A stretch of DNA of 64,000 bases from Acidobacteriota bacterium (GTDB taxonomy: Bacteria; Acidobacteriota; Terriglobia; Acidiferrales; UBA7541): contig JABDGF010000004.1 in assembly GCA_013286165.1 (NCBI GenBank), forward strand, positions 16,925-80,924. Reading direction: 5' to 3'. Within the stretch, counting starts at the first letter, position 1, and each line of letters opens with the position of its first letter. The position numbers and the translations under genes are program-made. The notes beneath the pieces are model-generated. The model searched no databases, had not been told where the DNA came from, and was given only the letters and a program-made list of their open reading frames with translations. Shown here in pieces: positions 51,751 through 60,974 of this stretch.

Positions 51751-51807
51751 GAAACCTCTGGCGGACCTGGCCCGCTGTGCGCAGATTTGGAAGGACCAGA
51801 GGGTTTC
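51751..51807 (-). other. Inverted repeat at the lon 3' end
   Basis: GAAACCTCTGG (51751-51761) pairs with CCAGAGGGTTTC (51796-51807), 11 bp with one bulge, and encloses a GC-rich loop. It begins at the lon stop codon. On the - strand the base run after it is not T-rich, so it is not a typical intrinsic terminator. Confidence 0.4.
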
Positions 51808-54214
51808 AATTCGTTAATTCGTTATCCTGCGCCACGTCCGAGCCGAACTTCGTTTCCACGCCGCCCACCGGGGGAATAACGGGGGAGGGCAGAGGATGCT
51901 CGAGCGCGAGCTGCAGAACTTCGTCCATCGACTCGACGAAATGGATGGACATCTGCGACCGAATTTCCATTGGGATATCGGCGAGATCTTTTTCATTATC
52001 TTTCGGCAGGATCACGGTGTGCAATCCCAGGCGGTGTGCTGCCAAAAGCTTTTCCTTCACGCCGCCGATCGGCAGCACTTTGCCGCGGAGCGTGATTTCA
52101 CCGGTCATTGCGATGTCGCAGCGAACGGGAATCTGTGTGAGCGCGCTCACGATCGAGGTGCAGATCGTGATGCCGGCCGAAGGTCCGTCCTTGGGGATCG
52201 CGCCTTCGGGCACGTGCATGTGAATGTCGAGATGGCGGTAGAAATCCTTGGGCAGGCCCAGCGACTGGCTGCGCGAGCGGATGTAGCTCATCGCGGCCTG
52301 TGCGGACTCCTGCATCACGTCGCCGAGCTTTCCGGTGAGCGTCAGGCGGCCTTTGCCTTCCATCAGCATCGCTTCGGTCGAAAGCACTTCGCCACCGACT
52401 TCGGTCCAAGCGAGGCCCGTGGTGAGGCCGATTTCGTTCTTCTTCTCGGCCGAAAAGTCGCGGTACTTCAGGATGCCCAGGAACTCGTTCAAGTTCGCAG
52501 GGGTCACTTCGACTTTTACGTCTTTGCCTTCGGTGACGACTTTGCGCGCGACCTTGCGCGAGATGTTCGCGAGTTCGCGGTTCAGGCTGCGAACGCCCGC
52601 TTCGCGCGTGTAGTGGCGGATCGTGCTGCTCACCGCTTCCGGCGTGAAGATGATCTGGTCTTTGGTCAGGCCCGTCGCTTCGATTTGCTTCGGGATCAGG
52701 TATTTCGTCGCGATTTGGTGCTTCTCGTGTTCGGTGTAGCCCGCGATGCGCAGCACTTCCATGCGGTCCTGCAGCGGCTGCGGGATCGTGTGCAGCACGT
52801 TCGCGGTGCAGATGAACATCACCTTCGAAAGATCGTATTCGACGTCGAGATAGTGATCCGTGAAGGCGTGGTTCAATTCCGGATCGAGCACTTCCATCAG
52901 CGCCGCAGATGGGTCTCCCCGGAAATCCATCGACATCTTGTCCACTTCGTCCAGCACGAACACCGGGTTCGTGGTGCCGGCCTTCCGCATCATCTGGATG
53001 ATCTGGCCGGGCAGGGCACCGATGTAAGTGCGCCGGTGGCCGCGAATTTCAGCTTCGTCGCGCACGCCGCCGAGTGACACGCGCACGAACTTGCGTCCCG
53101 TGGCGCGCCCGATCGACATCGCCAGCGACGTCTTACCCACGCCTGGAGGCCCAAGGAAGCAGAGGATCGAGCCTTTCGGGTTTTTTACCAGCTGCCGCAC
53201 AGACAAGTATTCGAGGATGCGGTCCTTGACCTTCTCAAGACCGTAGTGATCTTCGGAAAGAATCGTCTCGGCGCGCTTGATGTCCCGAATTTCCTTCGAT
53301 TTTTTCTTCCAGGGTACAGCCAGCAGCCAGTCGAGGTAGTTGCGCGATACCGTCGATTCGGCGGACATCGGCGGCATCATCTCGAGCCGCTTCAGCTCCT
53401 GCATGGCCTTTTCCTGCGGACCTTCGGGCATGCCGGAGATTTCGATCTTCTTTTTCAGCTGCTCGATCTCGTTCGCTTCGCCGCGGCCCAGTTCCTTCTG
53501 AATCGCCTTCAGCTTTTCGTTGAGGTAGTACTCTTTCTGCGCGCGTTCCATCTGGCGCTTCACGCGCGTGTTGATCGAGCGATCGACGTTCAACTTTTCG
53601 ATTTCGACTTCGAGAATGTCCGCGATGCGGTTCAAGCGCTCGAGCGGTTCGAAGAGCTCCAGCAGCTCCTGCTTTTCCTCGACGGGAATCTGCAGGTTCG
53701 CCGAAATCGCATCCGAAAGCTTGCCCGGATCCTCGACGCGCACGGCCGCAATCATCGTGTCGTAGTTCAGGCTCTGCGAAAGCTTCACGTACTGCTCGAA
53801 AAGCCCGGTCACGCGCTCCGAGGCCTGCTGCAGCTGCGGCGACGGTTCCGACTTCGAAGTCACCACGCGGATCGACGCGCGAAAGAAGCCTTCGTCGTTC
53901 GTGATCTGGACGATTTTCGCGCGTTCCGAGCCTTCCACCAGGACCTTGATGTTGCCGTCCGGCAGCTTCACGCTCTGCACGATATTCGCCAGCGTTCCGA
54001 CCTGATAAATCTCTTCCGGCTTCGGATCGTCCACCGAAGCGTCATGCTGCGTCACAAGAAAAATCTTCTTGTCGCCGGCCAGAGCGTCTTCCAGCGCGCG
54101 CACCGATGCTTCTCTTCCCACGATGAACGGGTGCATCATCTCCGGAAAGATGACCATGTCCCGCACCGGCATCATCGGCACATGTTTTACGTCGGATTTT
54201 TCCCGATTGAACAT
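51806..54214 (-). CDS. lon: ATP-dependent protease Lon
   Basis: Lon is a AAA+ serine protease for damaged and regulatory proteins. The 802 residues comprise a LAN substrate domain ([24 protein letters not shown]), a coiled middle part, the AAA+ module (Walker [13 protein letters not shown] near residue 355) and a C-terminal protease domain with the catalytic Ser in KDGPSAGIT (near 678) and Lys in [12 protein letters not shown] (near 721). It lies 60 bp after clpX. Confidence 0.98.
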   Translation of the reverse strand: MFNREKSDVKHVPMMPVRDMVIFPEMMHPFIVGREASVRALEDALAGDKKIFLVTQHDASVDDPKPEEIYQVGTLANIVQSVKLPDGNIKVLVEGSERAKIVQITNDEGFFRASIRVVTSKSEPSPQLQQASERVTGLFEQYVKLSQSLNYDTMIAAVRVEDPGKLSDAISANLQIPVEEKQELLELFEPLERLNRIADILEVEIEKLNVDRSINTRVKRQMERAQKEYYLNEKLKAIQKELGRGEANEIEQLKKKIEISGMPEGPQEKAMQELKRLEMMPPMSAESTVSRNYLDWLLAVPWKKKSKEIRDIKRAETILSEDHYGLEKVKDRILEYLSVRQLVKNPKGSILCFLGPPGVGKTSLAMSIGRATGRKFVRVSLGGVRDEAEIRGHRRTYIGALPGQIIQMMRKAGTTNPVFVLDEVDKMSMDFRGDPSAALMEVLDPELNHAFTDHYLDVEYDLSKVMFICTANVLHTIPQPLQDRMEVLRIAGYTEHEKHQIATKYLIPKQIEATGLTKDQIIFTPEAVSSTIRHYTREAGVRSLNRELANISRKVARKVVTEGKDVKVEVTPANLNEFLGILKYRDFSAEKKNEIGLTTGLAWTEVGGEVLSTEAMLMEGKGRLTLTGKLGDVMQESAQAAMSYIRSRSQSLGLPKDFYRHLDIHMHVPEGAIPKDGPSAGITICTSIVSALTQIPVRCDIAMTGEITLRGKVLPIGGVKEKLLAAHRLGLHTVILPKDNEKDLADIPMEIRSQMSIHFVESMDEVLQLALEHPLPSPVIPPVGGVETKFGSDVAQDNELTN

Positions 54215-54274
54215 TTAAAGTATTCGGTCTCCCAGGGATCCCAGCTACAACTACGCCTGCAAAATTCGATTCGA

Positions 54275-55525
54275 CTAGCCCGCTTTTTCCAGCAGGCTCC
54301 AATTAATCTCGCGTCCCTTCACCATGTCCGCCGTCACCACAAAGTCGCGAAGTTTCCGCTGCGCGGGCAGGTGATACATCATCTCCAGCATCAGGTCTTC
54401 CAGAATCATGCGAAGGCCGCGCGCGCCCACTTTCCGCTGCAGCGCGAGTTCGGCCACCGTCTCGAGAGCGTCGTCGGTAAACCGCAGCCGCACATTCTCG
54501 AATTCAAAGAGCCTCTGATACTGACGGATCAAAGCGTTCTTCGGTTCTGTCAAAATTCGCACCAGAGCCGATTTATCGAGATCGCCCAGCACTCCCAGCA
54601 CTGGCAAGCGCCCCACAAACTCCGGAATCAAGCCGTAGCGGATCAAATCGGTCGGCTGCGCCTGTTCCAGCATTTCGATGTTGCGGCGATTCACCGGCGT
54701 CGGCATCGCATCGGCATTGAAGCCCAGCGACTTCGTGCCCACGCGGCGCTCCACAATCTTCTCGAGCCCTACGAACGCTCCTCCACAGATAAAGAGGATG
54801 TTCGTCGTATCCACAGGCGTGAATTCCTGGTGCGGGTGCTTGCGGCCGCCCTGCGGAGGCACATTCGCCACCGTGCCTTCCAGAATCTTTAGCAGCGCCT
54901 GCTGCACGCCTTCGCCCGAAACGTCGCGCGTGATCGAAGGGTTCTCGTCTTTCTTCGAAATCTTGTCGATCTCGTCTATATATATGATGCCTTGCTGCGC
55001 CTTTTGGACGTCTCCGTCCGCCGCCTGCAAGAGCTTCAAAATGATGTTTTCCACGTCTTCGCCGACGTAGCCTGCTTCGGTCAGCGTCGTTGCGTCCACG
55101 ATCGCAAACGGCACGTCCAGCATGCGCGACAGCGTCTGCGCCATCAGCGTCTTGCCGGTGCCCGTTGGACCGACCAACAAAATATTGCTCTTCGCCAGCT
55201 CCACATCGCCCGGCTGTTTATTCAGGAAGATCCGCTTGTAGTGGTTGTACACCGCCACAGCGAGCTTCTTCTTCGTCTTGTCCTGGCCGATGACGTAGCT
55301 ATCCAAAAACGCCTTGATCTCGGGCGGGCGGGGAAGCCGGCGATTCGTCGGGCTCGACTGTTCGCGCTTCTCGTCTTCCAGAATTTGCTGGCAGACGCCC
55401 ACACACTCGTTGCAGATGTACGAACGCGGGTATTCCGATGGAGAGCTAATCAGCTTCTCCACTTGCTCTTGCGTTTTATGGCAGAAGGAACAGCGCAATG
55501 GCTCTTCTGGAGTGAAACGCTTCAC
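54275..55525 (-). CDS. clpX: ClpXP ATPase subunit ClpX
   Basis: ClpX unfolds substrates for ClpP. The N-terminal zinc-binding domain has Cys12, Cys15, Cys38 and Cys41. Walker A GPTGTGKT is near residue 118, IDEIDKI is Walker B, and the pore loop region (YVGEDVE) and the ClpP-docking region ([15 protein letters not shown]) are present. The 416 residues are normal. The start is GTG at 55525 after AAGGGGG. The 126-bp gap to clpP is AT-richer than its surroundings, so clpX may have an extra promoter. Confidence 0.97.
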   Translation of the reverse strand: MKRFTPEEPLRCSFCHKTQEQVEKLISSPSEYPRSYICNECVGVCQQILEDEKREQSSPTNRRLPRPPEIKAFLDSYVIGQDKTKKKLAVAVYNHYKRIFLNKQPGDVELAKSNILLVGPTGTGKTLMAQTLSRMLDVPFAIVDATTLTEAGYVGEDVENIILKLLQAADGDVQKAQQGIIYIDEIDKISKKDENPSITRDVSGEGVQQALLKILEGTVANVPPQGGRKHPHQEFTPVDTTNILFICGGAFVGLEKIVERRVGTKSLGFNADAMPTPVNRRNIEMLEQAQPTDLIRYGLIPEFVGRLPVLGVLGDLDKSALVRILTEPKNALIRQYQRLFEFENVRLRFTDDALETVAELALQRKVGARGLRMILEDLMLEMMYHLPAQRKLRDFVVTADMVKGREINWSLLEKAG

Positions 55526-55651
55526 AGAAAACGCCCCCTTGAAATACGTACAACCACCACACCCGCGACACGGATATTAATCATTGTAGGCTGAAACGGA
55601 AGGGGAGGGCTGCAAATCATCTGTAATTGATACTAACCCTTTGGAACGCGA

Positions 55652-56263
55652 TTACCTGTGCTTCGAGATGATCTCGTCCACAATGCCGTACGCCTTGGCC
55701 TGTTCGGCCGTCATGATGAAGTCGCGCTCCACGTCGCGCTCGATTTTTTCGAGCGACTGTCCCGTGTGTCCCGCCAGCATTTTGTTCAGCGCTTCACGCG
55801 TGCGGATAATTTCCTTCGCGTGAATGTCAATGTCTGTCGCCTGGCCGGAAAGTCCGCTCATCCACGGCTGGTGAATCAGCACGCGCGAGTTCGGCAGCGC
55901 GTAGCGTTTCTTTGGAGCGCCTGCCGCGAGCAATACCGCCGCGATCGAAGCCGACTGCCCGATGCAATACGTCACCACGTCGGGACGTACGAACTGCATC
56001 GTGTCGTAAATTGCCATGCCTGCCGAAATCGAACCGCCCGGCGAATTGATGTACATCGAAATATCTTTTTCCGGATCCTCAGACGCCAGGAAAAGCAGCT
56101 GCGCCGTCACCAGGTTCGCGACGTGATCGTCGATCGCCGTTCCCAAAAAGATGATGTGATCCTTCAGCAGCCGCGAGTAAATGTCGTAGGCGCGCTCGCC
56201 GCGGTTGGTTTGCTCCACCACCATCGGAACCAGAGTCGTCGCGCGTAGAGTCGTATCGTTCAT
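55652..56263 (-). CDS. clpP: ATP-dependent Clp protease proteolytic subunit
   Basis: ClpP is the tetradecameric serine peptidase partner of ClpX. From the ATG at 56263 it has 203 residues, with the catalytic triad Ser106 (GQSAS), His131 (LIHQPW) and Asp181 (VERDF). [19 protein letters not shown] and the handle helix are intact. A GTG three codons earlier (56272) is also possible. It follows tig by 48 bp and precedes clpX, the common tig-clpP-clpX order. Confidence 0.97.
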   Translation of the reverse strand: MNDTTLRATTLVPMVVEQTNRGERAYDIYSRLLKDHIIFLGTAIDDHVANLVTAQLLFLASEDPEKDISMYINSPGGSISAGMAIYDTMQFVRPDVVTYCIGQSASIAAVLLAAGAPKKRYALPNSRVLIHQPWMSGLSGQATDIDIHAKEIIRTREALNKMLAGHTGQSLEKIERDVERDFIMTAEQAKAYGIVDEIISKHR

Positions 56264-56311
56264 GTGTCTCACTAGGATTCGAATTTCGTGGTGAGGAGAT
56301 TCAAACGAGAG

Positions 56312-57619
56312 TTACGCTTCACTTTTGATCGTTTCGATGCGGGCGTTGCTGTAGAGCCAGTCGATTGTTTTGTTATTTCTGATCTGCGATTTCATGTTAT
56401 CCAGCGCTCCTTGCTTTGTCAAGCGAGCCCGCAGCGCCTGTGCCGATTCGCCACCGTGATGTTCCGCGAGATGAGCGATTTCCTTATCCAATTCCTCATC
56501 GCTGACTTCGATTTTCTCCGCCGTTCCAATCCGGTCGATCAAAAGTTCTGCTTTCACGTCGTCCACCGCGCGATCGTGCTGCCGCATCCGCATCGAAGCC
56601 CAATCCACATTCACTTGCCGCGGATCGATGCCTTGCGCCGTCAGTTGCCGCACCGTGCGCTCAAGCCGCACGTCCATCTGATGCTGCACCAGCGCCTCAG
56701 GAACGGGGAAATCGTGCGACTTCACCAGCGTCTCCAGAATCCGCTCACGCGCCTGTGATTTCTGCTGATCTTCTTTCGCCGCCTCGAGATTTTCACGCAC
56801 CTTCTTCTTCATGTCGTCTAGCGTCGTCACGCCCGCCGCTTCGCCGGCCACTTCCTTCGCGAACTCGTCGTTCAATTCCGGCAGCTTCTTTTCCTTGATG
56901 CCCTGCACGTCAATCTTGAAATCGAAAGTCTTTCCCGCCAGCTTCGGGTCCGGATAATCGTCGGGGTACTTCGATTCGAACTCGCGCACATCGCCCGGAT
57001 TCGTCCCGCGCAGGTTCTCCGTAAAACTCTCGAGCGTCTCTTCCGCACCGATGTGGCACATGATGTTGTCCGCTTCGATCGGCTCGCCCGCGTTCTCGCC
57101 CTTCGGCGTACCCTTCAGCTTGATCAACAGGAAATCGCCATCTTTCGCCGCGCGCCCTTCCACCGGTACAAACGTCGCCGCACGGTCGCGCATCTCTTCG
57201 ATCGCTTTGTCCACCTGCGCTTCGCCCGCGTCCACCGCGTCGATCTTCACTTCAAGATTCTTGTAGTTGCCCAGCTCGAATTCCGGCAACACTTCAAACA
57301 CCGCCTTGAACTTCAGCGGCTCGCCATCCTTAAATTCCACCTTTTCCACTTCCGGCCGCGTGATCGGCGTCAGCTTCTTCTCGTCCAGCGCCTTGGTCAA
57401 ATACTCCGGCACGAGCGACTGCAGCACTTCGCCCTGAATGTCGTCAGCGAAACGCGCGCGGATCAGAGGAATCGGCGCTTTGCCCGGGCGGAACCCAGGG
57501 ATGCGCGCCATCTTCGCGAAATCGCGCGCCACTTTGTCCGTCGCCTTCTTGGCGACGTCGGCCGGAATCTCCATCTCAATTTCACGCTTGCACGTTGCTG
57601 TTGCGGCGGCTTCAGTCAT
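56312..57619 (-). CDS. tig: Trigger factor
   Basis: Trigger factor is a ribosome-bound chaperone and prolyl isomerase. The N-terminal ribosome-binding motif GFRPGKAPIPLIRARF is conserved. The PPIase region is at about residues 155-245 (KDGDFLLIKLKGTPKG), and the C-terminal arms follow. It has 435 residues, of usual length. A near-consensus promoter lies about 130 bp upstream and probably drives tig, clpP and perhaps clpX and lon. Confidence 0.97.
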   Translation of the reverse strand: MTEAAATATCKREIEMEIPADVAKKATDKVARDFAKMARIPGFRPGKAPIPLIRARFADDIQGEVLQSLVPEYLTKALDEKKLTPITRPEVEKVEFKDGEPLKFKAVFEVLPEFELGNYKNLEVKIDAVDAGEAQVDKAIEEMRDRAATFVPVEGRAAKDGDFLLIKLKGTPKGENAGEPIEADNIMCHIGAEETLESFTENLRGTNPGDVREFESKYPDDYPDPKLAGKTFDFKIDVQGIKEKKLPELNDEFAKEVAGEAAGVTTLDDMKKKVRENLEAAKEDQQKSQARERILETLVKSHDFPVPEALVQHQMDVRLERTVRQLTAQGIDPRQVNVDWASMRMRQHDRAVDDVKAELLIDRIGTAEKIEVSDEELDKEIAHLAEHHGGESAQALRARLTKQGALDNMKSQIRNNKTIDWLYSNARIETIKSEA

Positions 57620-57749
57620 GGGAAAAGTTTGAATTCCTCGAGGGGCAGGGAATCGCCCGGAAAGTATTCTGCCTTGTGCCTGTCAGGATTTCTCAAGAAG
57701 GAGGGCAGGGAACGCAGCCGCGCAACGCGCACACTACATTCAGTTTTCT

Positions 57750-57778
57750 AGTATAGATTCGCTAGCACTCCGAGTCAA
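57750..57778 (-). promoter_or_regulatory. Promoter of the tig-clpP-clpX unit
   Basis: Read on the - strand: -35 TTGACT (57773-57778), a 17-bp spacer, -10 TATACT (57750-57755). This is the best sigma-70-like match in the window. The leader to the tig ATG is about 125 nt. Confidence 0.8.
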
Positions 57779-57795
57779 CTTTGCCGCCCCACGTC

Positions 57796-57916
57796 CGACA
57801 GGGCCCAAGCCCTGTCGCCGTCTCACATGCGCCAGCGTCTTGCCGCCTCAAGTGGGTGCAGCGAAATGTAGCTTAGACTGTTGAGTCTGAGCGCGACCAA
57901 CTCTCAATTGGTCGCG
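57796..57916. repeat. Intergenic hairpin array, copy B
   Basis: 57796-57817: arms CGACAGGGC/GCCCTGTCG, loop CCAA. 57872-57891: arms CTTAGACT/AGTCTGAG, loop GTTG. 57892-57916: arms CGCGACCAA/TTGGTCGCG, loop CTCTCAA. The last two modules match copies A and C, with loop changes but intact stems. The first module shares its flanks (GTCCGAC before, GTCTCACA after) with copy C. Confidence 0.8.
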
Positions 57917-58051
57917 GGTTGAGCCATTTCAACTCCCGCATCGGATCATCAGGACCCACATATCTCTCACGACACGTACTCCGACAATTATCAAACCCGC
58001 TGCCCGATCCGTCGCACAATCAACCCGTCATTTTCCTAGCGAGGTCTCACC

Positions 58052-59689
58052 GTGGATCAGGTCCGCACCTTAGTTTGTCTCCCTTTCCTTCTCGTCTCAC
58101 TCTTACTTCTCCAATCTTGCAGCGGCGGCGGCTCAGGCTCATCCACTCCCCCTAACGGCCCATACGCCGTCAATGTCGCCGTCACCGGCCTCTGGTCCAC
58201 AGGCGGCGGTCTGATCCTCACAAACAACACGAGCGATGTCCTGCCCGTCAACGCCAACGGCATCTTCCAATTTCCCACCGAAGTGTCGAGCGGCGGCACC
58301 TACTCTGTAGCCGTCCAAACTCAACCCGCATCCCCATCACAGAACTGCACCGTCACTGCCGGCACCGGAACCGTGGCGAAGCAAGCCGTCAGCGTGACCG
58401 TCGATTGCGGTCACGCCGACTGGGCTTGGATGGGCGGATCCTCTGAGTACGACCAGCCCGGCATGTACGGCACCGTAAACACTCCCTCCGCCAACAACAT
58501 TCCCGGCGCAAGAATGTCCACCGTCACCTGGGTCGATAAACAGGGCACCCTGTGGATGTTTGGCGGTGTCGGAATTGATTCCGCCCCAAACGGCCTCGGC
58601 CAGTTGAGCGATCTGTGGACCTTCAGCAACGGCCAGTGGACTTGGGTCGGCGGCTCAACCACTGTCGATCAAGCCGGCGTCTACGGCCAATTGGGTTCAG
58701 CCGCCACAGGCAATTGGCCCGGCGCGCGCGGAGACGCCGTCGGCTGGATCGATTCGCAGGGAGCTCTGTGGCTCTTCGGTGGTTTCGGATTCGATTCCAC
58801 TGGGACTCGCGGTTTTCTCAACGATCTTTGGAAATATTCCGGCGGCCAGTGGACTTGGGTCGGCGGCTCACAAACCTGCAATCACGCGGGCGCGTACGGC
58901 AGCAAAGGCTCACCCAGCGCGAACAATATACCCGGCGGCCGGATGGATAGCTCCGTCTGGACCGGCACAGACGGTAGCTTTTGGCTTTACGGCGGCGCCG
59001 GCTTCGATTCCACAGACCAGAACGGTTGGATGACTGACCTCTGGAAGTACAGCAATGGCGAGTGGACCTGGGTCCAAGGTGCAGACGTCTGGGGAAAAGA
59101 TGCGGTGTACGGCGCCAAGGGCACAGCTGACGGAGCCAACACTCCCGGGGCTCGCAGCGGAGAAGCGACATGGACGGACTCGTCCGGAAATCTTTGGCTT
59201 TTCGGCGGCATCAATTCCGTCAGCGGAGCGTTCCTCAGCGACGTCTGGGAATTCAGCAATGGCGAGTGGACTTGGCAAAACGGCACTTCTGCCGAACTGG
59301 CCGGCGTGTACGGTACTCAAGGTGTGTTCAACGCCACGAACTCGCCCGGTGGGCGCCTTTGGCCGGTCGCGTGGCAAGACGTTTCCGGAAACGTTTGGAT
59401 TTTCGGCGGCTTCGGGCTCGATTCCACCGACCAGACCTACAACTTTCTCAGCGATGTTTGGGAATACAGCGGTGGCCAGTGGGCGTGGCAGGCCGGCCCG
59501 ATGATTTCCGCGCAACCCGCCGTCTTTGGAACCCAAGGCCAGCCGGCCCCAGGTAATGTCCCAGGCCCGCGCTATGAATTCGCCGCCTGGGTGGACTCCA
59601 ATCAAAACTTCTGGATCCTGGGCGGCTACTACAGCCCCGATCCATACAGCACGTATTACTACAACGATGTCTGGAAGCTCCTTCCCTAA
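58052..59689 (+). CDS. Kelch-like repeat lipoprotein
   Basis: This 545-residue lipoprotein has a lipobox ending LLQSC at Cys23 and a Gly/Ser tether. A short beta domain (about 38-123) is followed by six repeats of about 65-70 residues. Each runs W-x-W-x-x-G, then VYG, N-x-PGAR, W-x-D-x-x-G-x-LW-x-FGG-x-G-x-DS and L-x-DLW-x-x-S-x-GQWTW. This is a kelch/galactose-oxidase-like beta-propeller pattern. The start is GTG at 58052 with GAGG 8 bp upstream. It is probably a surface binding protein; the ligand is unknown. Confidence 0.88.
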   Translation: MDQVRTLVCLPFLLVSLLLLQSCSGGGSGSSTPPNGPYAVNVAVTGLWSTGGGLILTNNTSDVLPVNANGIFQFPTEVSSGGTYSVAVQTQPASPSQNCTVTAGTGTVAKQAVSVTVDCGHADWAWMGGSSEYDQPGMYGTVNTPSANNIPGARMSTVTWVDKQGTLWMFGGVGIDSAPNGLGQLSDLWTFSNGQWTWVGGSTTVDQAGVYGQLGSAATGNWPGARGDAVGWIDSQGALWLFGGFGFDSTGTRGFLNDLWKYSGGQWTWVGGSQTCNHAGAYGSKGSPSANNIPGGRMDSSVWTGTDGSFWLYGGAGFDSTDQNGWMTDLWKYSNGEWTWVQGADVWGKDAVYGAKGTADGANTPGARSGEATWTDSSGNLWLFGGINSVSGAFLSDVWEFSNGEWTWQNGTSAELAGVYGTQGVFNATNSPGGRLWPVAWQDVSGNVWIFGGFGLDSTDQTYNFLSDVWEYSGGQWAWQAGPMISAQPAVFGTQGQPAPGNVPGPRYEFAAWVDSNQNFWILGGYYSPDPYSTYYYNDVWKLLP

Positions 59690-59896
59690 AGAGAAGCGCG
59701 AGCGCCGGCTCCAGGCATGTACTTCACCACCCAGCAACCTCGCAGCACGGAACAACTCCCGTGGCATAGGCTGGACTTCGCCTGTGTGTTTCTTCTTTCG
59801 GAATCTAAGGGGCCGAGTTTTTCGCCGGGAGAAAGCGCCATACGTGGGGGCGCTCCAGTCTAGCCCACAGAGGAGCAGGCTTTAAACAGGAATGGA
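59690..59896. other. Intergenic stretch after the kelch-like gene
   Basis: About 207 bp without a convincing gene. It contains copy 2 of the GCACAGGC-type hairpin (59764-59789) and leads into the 3' end of tRNA-Leu. No intrinsic terminator is clear. Confidence 0.5.
59764..59789. repeat. GCACAGGC hairpin, copy 2
   Basis: GCATAGGC pairs with GCCTGTGTG around the loop TGGACTTC. The loop TGGA-TTC is shared with copy 1 at 25861. Confidence 0.55.
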
Positions 59897-59983
59897 TGGT
59901 GCGGCCGAAGGGACTCGAACCCCTACGAGCTTTCGCTCACCAGCTCCTAAGGCTGGCGCGTCTGCCAATTCCGCCACGACCGC
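59897..59983 (-). tRNA. tRNA-Leu (anticodon UAG)
   Basis: On the - strand the acceptor GCGGTCG pairs with CGGCCGC, followed by discriminator A and an encoded CCA (59897-59899). The anticodon stem CCAGC/GCTGG holds the loop CTTAGGA, giving UAG, which reads CUN leucine codons. A long variable arm (GAGCGAAAGCTC) marks a class II tRNA. The T-arm GGTTCGAGTCC is canonical. It has 87 nt with CCA. Confidence 0.95.
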
Positions 59984-60059
59984 ACAGTCGCGTCCCGCAA
60001 TTTTAGCAGCCATCCCTTTCCGATGCCCGCCCCAAATTTCTCCCGCATAGTGTTCGTCG

Positions 60060-60124
60060 CGCAGACGCCCGTCTGCGGCGCGCAGCGCCTTAGACAGCGG
60101 TCCGTCGCGTCAGCGACGCACCGC
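60060..60124. repeat. Intergenic hairpin array, copy D
   Basis: Three hairpins stand in series. 60060-60077: arms CGCAGACG/CGTCTGCG, loop CC. 60077-60089: arms GGCGC/GCGCC, loop GCA. 60097-60124: arms GCGGT-C-CGTCGC/GCGACG-C-ACCGC with a C-C mismatch, loop GTCA. The architecture is like copies A-C but the sequences differ. Confidence 0.7.
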
Positions 60125-60243
60125 CTTGCCACTTGCCGCATCACCACCACTCAATCACGCGCCTAGCGAGCACCACGCGCACCCCACTCCCAATTCTGTC
60201 GCCCTGTGCACGTTACCCCTCAATTGGCACCCCGCAAATCTCC

Positions 60244-60272
60244 TTGCCGCTCCATTTTTCGTCTGCTACCCT
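60244..60272 (+). promoter_or_regulatory. Possible promoter of the DUF4870 gene
   Basis: -35 TTGCCG (60244-60249), a 17-bp spacer, -10 TACCCT (60267-60272). The -10 is part of CTACCCTCCGCCC, which also occurs upstream of the DHH gene (60903) and, as CTACTCTCC, upstream of the gene at 38425. Confidence 0.45.
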
Positions 60273-60318
60273 CCGCCCCAATAGGAGTACCCAGCCCACC
60301 ACTCCAGGAGATCACTCA

Positions 60319-60801
60319 ATGGCGTTTTGCACGAAGTGTGGTGCGACCGTAGCCGACGGACAAGGTTTCTGTCCCAGCTGCGGCGCGCCTGTTGGGGGCT
60401 CGGCAGCGGCAAGCACGTCCGCCGCACCGGTGACGACGGGGACGTCCGGAATGCAAGAAAACGTGGCAGCAGGTTTGAGCTATGTGTTCTGGTGGATCAC
60501 AGGTTTGATTTTCTATCTCACCGATAAACGCAAATTCGTCCGCTTCCACGCCGCGCAGTCCATCGTGCTTTTCGGCGCCATCTCCATACTTTCGATCGTC
60601 CTCGGCTTCTTCGTGGGTGCCAGCATGGTCGCGATGCACGGTGGAGGACTGGTCGGCGCCGGTTTAATCGGCATGCTGCTGTGGCTGCTTCACATCGCCG
60701 CGATTATAATGTGGATCGTCTGCATGGTCATGGCGTTTCAGGGCAAGACCTTCCGCATTCCCGTTGTCGCCGATCTCGCCGATTCCATCTTCAAGCCTTA
60801 A
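60319..60801 (+). CDS. Zinc-ribbon DUF4870 membrane protein
   Basis: The 160 residues begin with a zinc ribbon, Cys4, Cys7, Cys18 and Cys21, then a short Ala/Ser/Thr linker. A DUF4870/Tic20-like membrane domain follows (AAGLSYVFWWITGLIFYLTDKRKFVRFHAAQSIVLFG) with three hydrophobic segments. The ATG at 60319 is preceded by CAGGAG. The function of the family is unknown. Confidence 0.88.
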   Translation: MAFCTKCGATVADGQGFCPSCGAPVGGSAAASTSAAPVTTGTSGMQENVAAGLSYVFWWITGLIFYLTDKRKFVRFHAAQSIVLFGAISILSIVLGFFVGASMVAMHGGGLVGAGLIGMLLWLLHIAAIIMWIVCMVMAFQGKTFRIPVVADLADSIFKP

Positions 60802-60974
60802 CGCCGGCCAACACTCTGTCCCAAAATCTCGCGGTGGCGGGCGCTCCAGCGTCCGTCGCCGCTTTCCTTTCCACCTCGCCCCGCCCGCGCCCGACTTGAC
60901 TTCTACCCTCCGCCCGTCCATCCTTACCAACTTCGCTGCGCACCCTCCCACGGTCAGCGAGCAGAGGCCAGACC

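Larger units (their letters stand above)
57620..58051. other. Divergent intergenic region, tig and kelch-like lipoprotein
   Basis: These 432 bp hold the tig leader and promoter (57750-57778) and hairpin array copy B (57796-57916). I find no clear promoter for the + strand lipoprotein gene. Confidence 0.6.
59984..60318. other. Intergenic region, tRNA-Leu to DUF4870 gene
   Basis: These 335 bp carry hairpin array copy D (60060-60124) and the promoter of the DUF4870 gene. An in-frame extension upstream of that gene (from 60133) is Ser/Pro-rich and unlike a protein, so I did not use it. Confidence 0.5.

Noticed and set aside
53246..54892. 548-codon + strand frame over lon and clpX
   Set aside because: Shadow of two conserved - strand genes.
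60133..60318. Upstream extension of the DUF4870 gene
   Set aside because: Ser/Pro/Thr-rich noise before the conserved zinc ribbon; a good ribosome binding site precedes 60319.
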